64,000 bases of DNA from positions 62,001 through 126,000 of the forward strand of contig DAKJ01000005.1 of the NCBI GenBank assembly GCA_002496565.1, written 5' to 3'. This document shows positions 61,065 through 64,000 of the stretch, piece by piece. Source of the DNA: Methanosarcina sp. UBA289 (GTDB lineage: Archaea > Halobacteriota > Methanosarcinia > Methanosarcinales > Methanosarcinaceae). The number at the start of each line of letters is the position of its first letter. The first letter of the stretch is position 1. The position numbers were made by a program, and so were the translations under genes. The notes beneath the pieces are model-generated. The model was not told the origin of the DNA. It worked only from the letters and a program-made list of their open reading frames with translations, and searched no databases.

Positions 61065-63603
61065 TTACCTTTGTGATCTTAAGTATCCATAAAAAATCAT
61101 TTCTTCCAACATGCTATTGTATAATTCTATCAAATTGGCTATAGTGATGTTGAAATAAGGATGAGCAGTTCCCAATTTATATTCAATTATGTCAAGAGAA
61201 CGCTCGTAAAGTTGTAGTGATTCGTTAAGTCTTCCTATTTTGTGAAAGGTGTCTGCGAGATTTTTTAGAGTTGCTGCAACATCTGGGTGTTGTGTATCAA
61301 GCGTCTTTTCACGAATATCAAGTGCTCTTTGATAAAGTGGAAGCACTTTTTCGTACTCTCCCATTTCATAATAGAGTAACGCGAGATTATTTAGTGTTGT
61401 TGCAACATATGGATGTTCTGGGCCTAGCCCCTTCTCGACTATTTTAAGTGTTCTTTGATAAAGTGAAAGTGCTTTTTCGTACTCTCCCATACTTTTATAG
61501 AGGCCGGAGAGGTTGTTTAGTGTTGTTGCTACATCTGGGTGTTCAGATCCCAATCTCTTTTCACAAATGTCAAGTGACCTTTGATAAAGTAGAAGTGCTT
61601 TATCATAGCATCCCGTCTGATTACCATAACATCCCATCTCATAATAGAGTAACGCGAGATTGTTTAGTGTTGTTGCAACATATGGATGTTCTGGACCCAG
61701 CGCCTTCTCGACTATTTTAAGTGTCCTTTGATAAAGTGGAAGTGCTTTATCATAATTTCCCATATCAGAGTAGAGTAATGCGAGATCGTTTAGTGCCATT
61801 GCTACTTCTGAATTTTGTGGGCTAAGCATCCGCTCATAACTATCAAATACTTTTTGATAAAGTGGAAGCTCTTTATCGTAATGTCCCATCATTCGATAAA
61901 GTTCGGCAAGACCGTTTAGGGTTGATACAGTATCTGGATGCTGCGGACCCAACATCTTTTCACGAATATCAAGTGTCCTTTGATAAAATGTGAGTGCTTT
62001 TTCGTACTCTCCCAAGTGACGATAGAGTTCTGCGAGATTGTTTAGTGTTATTGCAACATCTGGATGTTGTGGGCGGAGTTCTGACTCAAGAATTTGCAGT
62101 ATTTCTTCATAAAGAGGGATAATTAATTGCCAGAATGCTGCTTTGTCGAATGGATCAGATACAGAAATAAACCATCCGCATAATTCTTCTGCTTCAAGTG
62201 TCTCTTTTGCATGGTAGAAAGCTTCGATCAATGCGTTTTCGTGCTCTTGGGTTATTGCTTTGATATCAAGATCTTTTAGTTGATTGCCATAGAAGTCAAG
62301 CATGAAATTATGAACTTCTTTTTTCAAATCTGGGTCCTGGTAATCCTGCAGGCTTTTCTTCATAAGCTGGTGCATGGAACATTTTCCTTTATCGTCAATG
62401 TCCATAAAAGAGAAGCTATGCAGTTTTGAAAAACTAGTCGCAGGATACCCAGTATTAAATTTCTTGACCAATTTTTTGAATAGTTCACGGTTCCAGTATC
62501 TGGGAACCGATAAGACTTTCAGTGTCTCTTTTTCTTCCCTGTCAAGATATTTGACAAACCTGGAGAAAATACCTTCTGGAACCTTTGCAAAGTTTTCCGG
62601 TGTGGGTTGCTTTTTTTGCTTTATCTTTCTGTATATATCGATGGAGAGTTCAAGATAGTAGGGTACGCCTTCACTGCTCTCAATGAGTACGTTCTGGATA
62701 TCCTCTTCAGTGATTCCGCACTGTTTTAACAGATCAAGAGCATCTTTTTCTGGAAGTTTTCCAATTTTACGCTGGTCAAGGTAATTTTGCCAGTCATTAT
62801 CTACTTCTTCCCAGCGAAGGGATTCTTTTCCACAGATTACCCACAGACAGGATTTTTGTATATTTTCAATAAGTTTTCTGAGCCATTCGTCCCTGGAATT
62901 AAAACTTCCCTTGTCTCTTTCTTTTTCCCAGAGAGCTTCATAAGTGTCTATGAAAATGACTGCGGAGTCTGAAGTATTCTTCAGGTGATCAGCAAGGTCA
63001 TGGGCCAAGTAAACAGGCAACCGTTCGTATATTTCTGTAGATTCGAGATCGGGAAGCTTGGAAAAATCTTCTTTGCGTTTCAGGGTCCATTTCTGATAGC
63101 GTTCAGGTAAACTTTTGGCAAGGTTATACACGTTTGGTATCAGGTTTACAGGAACAAATTCGTCGCAGATATCTAGAACGTCACGAACAATGCTAGCCTC
63201 TGAGTAGTTTTCTTTTACCAGGGGACTATGGGGGTTGATTTTTTTTCAAGTAGGTGGCAAGGGCAATGTCAAAAGAGTTGAATTTGATGCCGTATTTCTG
63301 GCGCAGCTGGCTGGAGAGGACTTCAAGGAATTTATATGGCTGCCTGTATTGTTTGGTAGCGAAGTCTATTGAAGTCCATATAACTCTTGTTTGCCGGTCC
63401 GATTCACTGTGTTTTTCGAGCAGGGTTGGAAGCTCTTTTCTAAGGCTGGTTTTTCCAATTCCGGCAACGCCATAATAGACCAGGATACTGTAGTCCTTTT
63501 GATCGATGATCTGGAAGGCTTTCTCAAAAGCTTCAATGAACTCTTTCCTATCAACGAATGGACATTCTACTTTCTCCTCAAAATTTGTAGGACAAATTGA
63601 CAC
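61065..63603 (-). pseudogene. NTPase-TPR (STAND-type) protein gene, interrupted by a frameshift
   Basis: Two minus-strand pieces make one protein. The first (63226-63603, GTG start behind GGAGG) has PFVDRKEFIEAFEKAF and Walker A GVAGIGKTSLRK. After a run of eight A (plus-strand T8 at 63239-63246) it runs into TAG. Removing one A continues the frame as KKINPHSPLVKENYSEASIV into the second piece (61065-63131), which holds the Walker B-like SDSAVIFIDTYEAL, a winged-helix-like part and seven TPR units of 42 residues (LNNLALLYYEMGEYEKVLPL type). Total about 845 residues. Such proteins are signalling or defence-type STAND NTPases. It could be a true pseudogene, a sequencing error or a programmed shift. 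Confidence 0.8.
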
Positions 63604-63940
63604 TCAATTCCTCCAAAAATCAGTTCCTGATCAGCGTAAATTTCCGACCTATTGAATTATTATTCAACTCGCCCTATATTACAGTACTGAAATCTTTCAA
63701 TTAATTTCAAAAATCTCTGTATTAAGTGTCAGGTCTAGTTTCCGGAAACCGGGCCTGAGCTTTTGGAAACATGGGCTGAAATATACACAGGTTTTAATAG
63801 AAAACTTATGTGTTTTTCCAAGTTCTGCAACATATATCTGTATCCTTGAATAAGAGAAGTTATTTCAGGATCAATATCTTCTGAAGACTTTCAAAACCCA
63901 AAAAAATATGCAATCAATTACTTACATTAAGAAGATAATT
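63604..63940. other. Promoter spacer between the NTPase-TPR gene and the last gene
   Basis: AT-rich divergent spacer. A CCGGAAAC-like pair (TTTCCGGAAACCGGGC near 63738) forms a small palindrome. No RNA gene recognised. Confidence 0.35.
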
Positions 63941-64000
63941 ATGAATATCAACTATCTTGAAATCGGAGTCTGTGGACTTTCTTGCAGACTTTGCCCTATG
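63941..64000 (+). CDS. Start of a DUF3795-type Cys-rich protein (3' end outside the window)
   Basis: 20 codons are visible, reading MNINYLEIGVCGLSCRLCPM. CGLxCxxCP at the N terminus is the signature of DUF3795 proteins, small cysteine-rich (probably metal-binding) proteins common in methanogens. The ATG is preceded by AAGAAGATAATT with a weak ribosome site. The product cannot be judged further from the fragment. Confidence 0.6.
   Translation, partial: MNINYLEIGVCGLSCRLCPM

Noticed and set aside
63131..63228. UAG at the end of the NTPase piece as a pyrrolysine codon
   Set aside because: Reading through UAG leads to another UAG and then TGA within 16 codons; the downstream protein is in a different frame, so a frameshift is needed.

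Overview
The window is chromosomal DNA of a methanogenic archaeon of the genus Methanosarcina. It carries the complete pyrrolysine cassette (pylT, pylS, pylB, pylC, pylD), a monomethylamine methyltransferase gene with an in-frame amber codon, coenzyme F420 synthesis (cofE), the McrA-modifying YcaO/TfuA pair, a three-subunit-type RFC paralogue and archaeal information-processing genes. The AT-rich spacers are typical of the genus. PylS is 419 residues long and collinear with the M. barkeri enzyme as I remember it, which places the strain nearer M. barkeri than M. mazei or M. acetivorans. That species-level placement is an inference.

Layout. Positions 1-10200 hold housekeeping genes: apgM (cut by the window edge), hsp20, a cation efflux protein, a C/D box guide RNA, cofE, a cupin, dCMP deaminase, secF-secD and an RFC small-subunit paralogue. 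Positions 10700-26300 are a methylamine/pyrrolysine island. It contains an amine permease with three tiny membrane proteins, mtmB (UAG = pyrrolysine) with mtmC behind a long structured leader, mtbA, an orphan SAM methyltransferase, ramA, pylT, pylS, pylBCD and a DUF1638 protein. Together these import monomethylamine, move its methyl group to a corrinoid protein and then to coenzyme M, repair oxidised corrinoid, and make and insert the 22nd amino acid. Positions 26300-33400 carry ferritin, two universal stress proteins with a dead third copy between them, a surface lipoprotein pair and ycaO-tfuA. Positions 33900-46200 are transport and stress genes, including a GC-rich Ca-type P-ATPase that looks acquired and a His-rich CopB-type ATPase. 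Positions 46500-47930 hold a TBP paralogue bracketed by two copies of a miniature inverted-repeat element, followed by a secreted beta-propeller-like repeat protein. Positions 50500-58200 are translation genes (pheS, trpS, aIF2-beta, L10e), a radical-SAM-like protein that has lost its cluster cysteines, and a DUF1786 protein. Positions 58490-64000 contain a tRNA-Leu relic, a probably acquired alpha-amylase, moaB, a frameshifted NTPase-TPR gene and the first 20 codons of a DUF3795 gene.

The most interesting items are the cysteine-less radical SAM homologue, a nested perfect inverted repeat in the mtmC leader, the C/D guide RNA, the very small membrane proteins beside the permease, UAG-terminated genes in a UAG-decoding organism, and several families of short repeats in spacers. 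I saw no CRISPR array, rRNA operon or intact insertion sequence.
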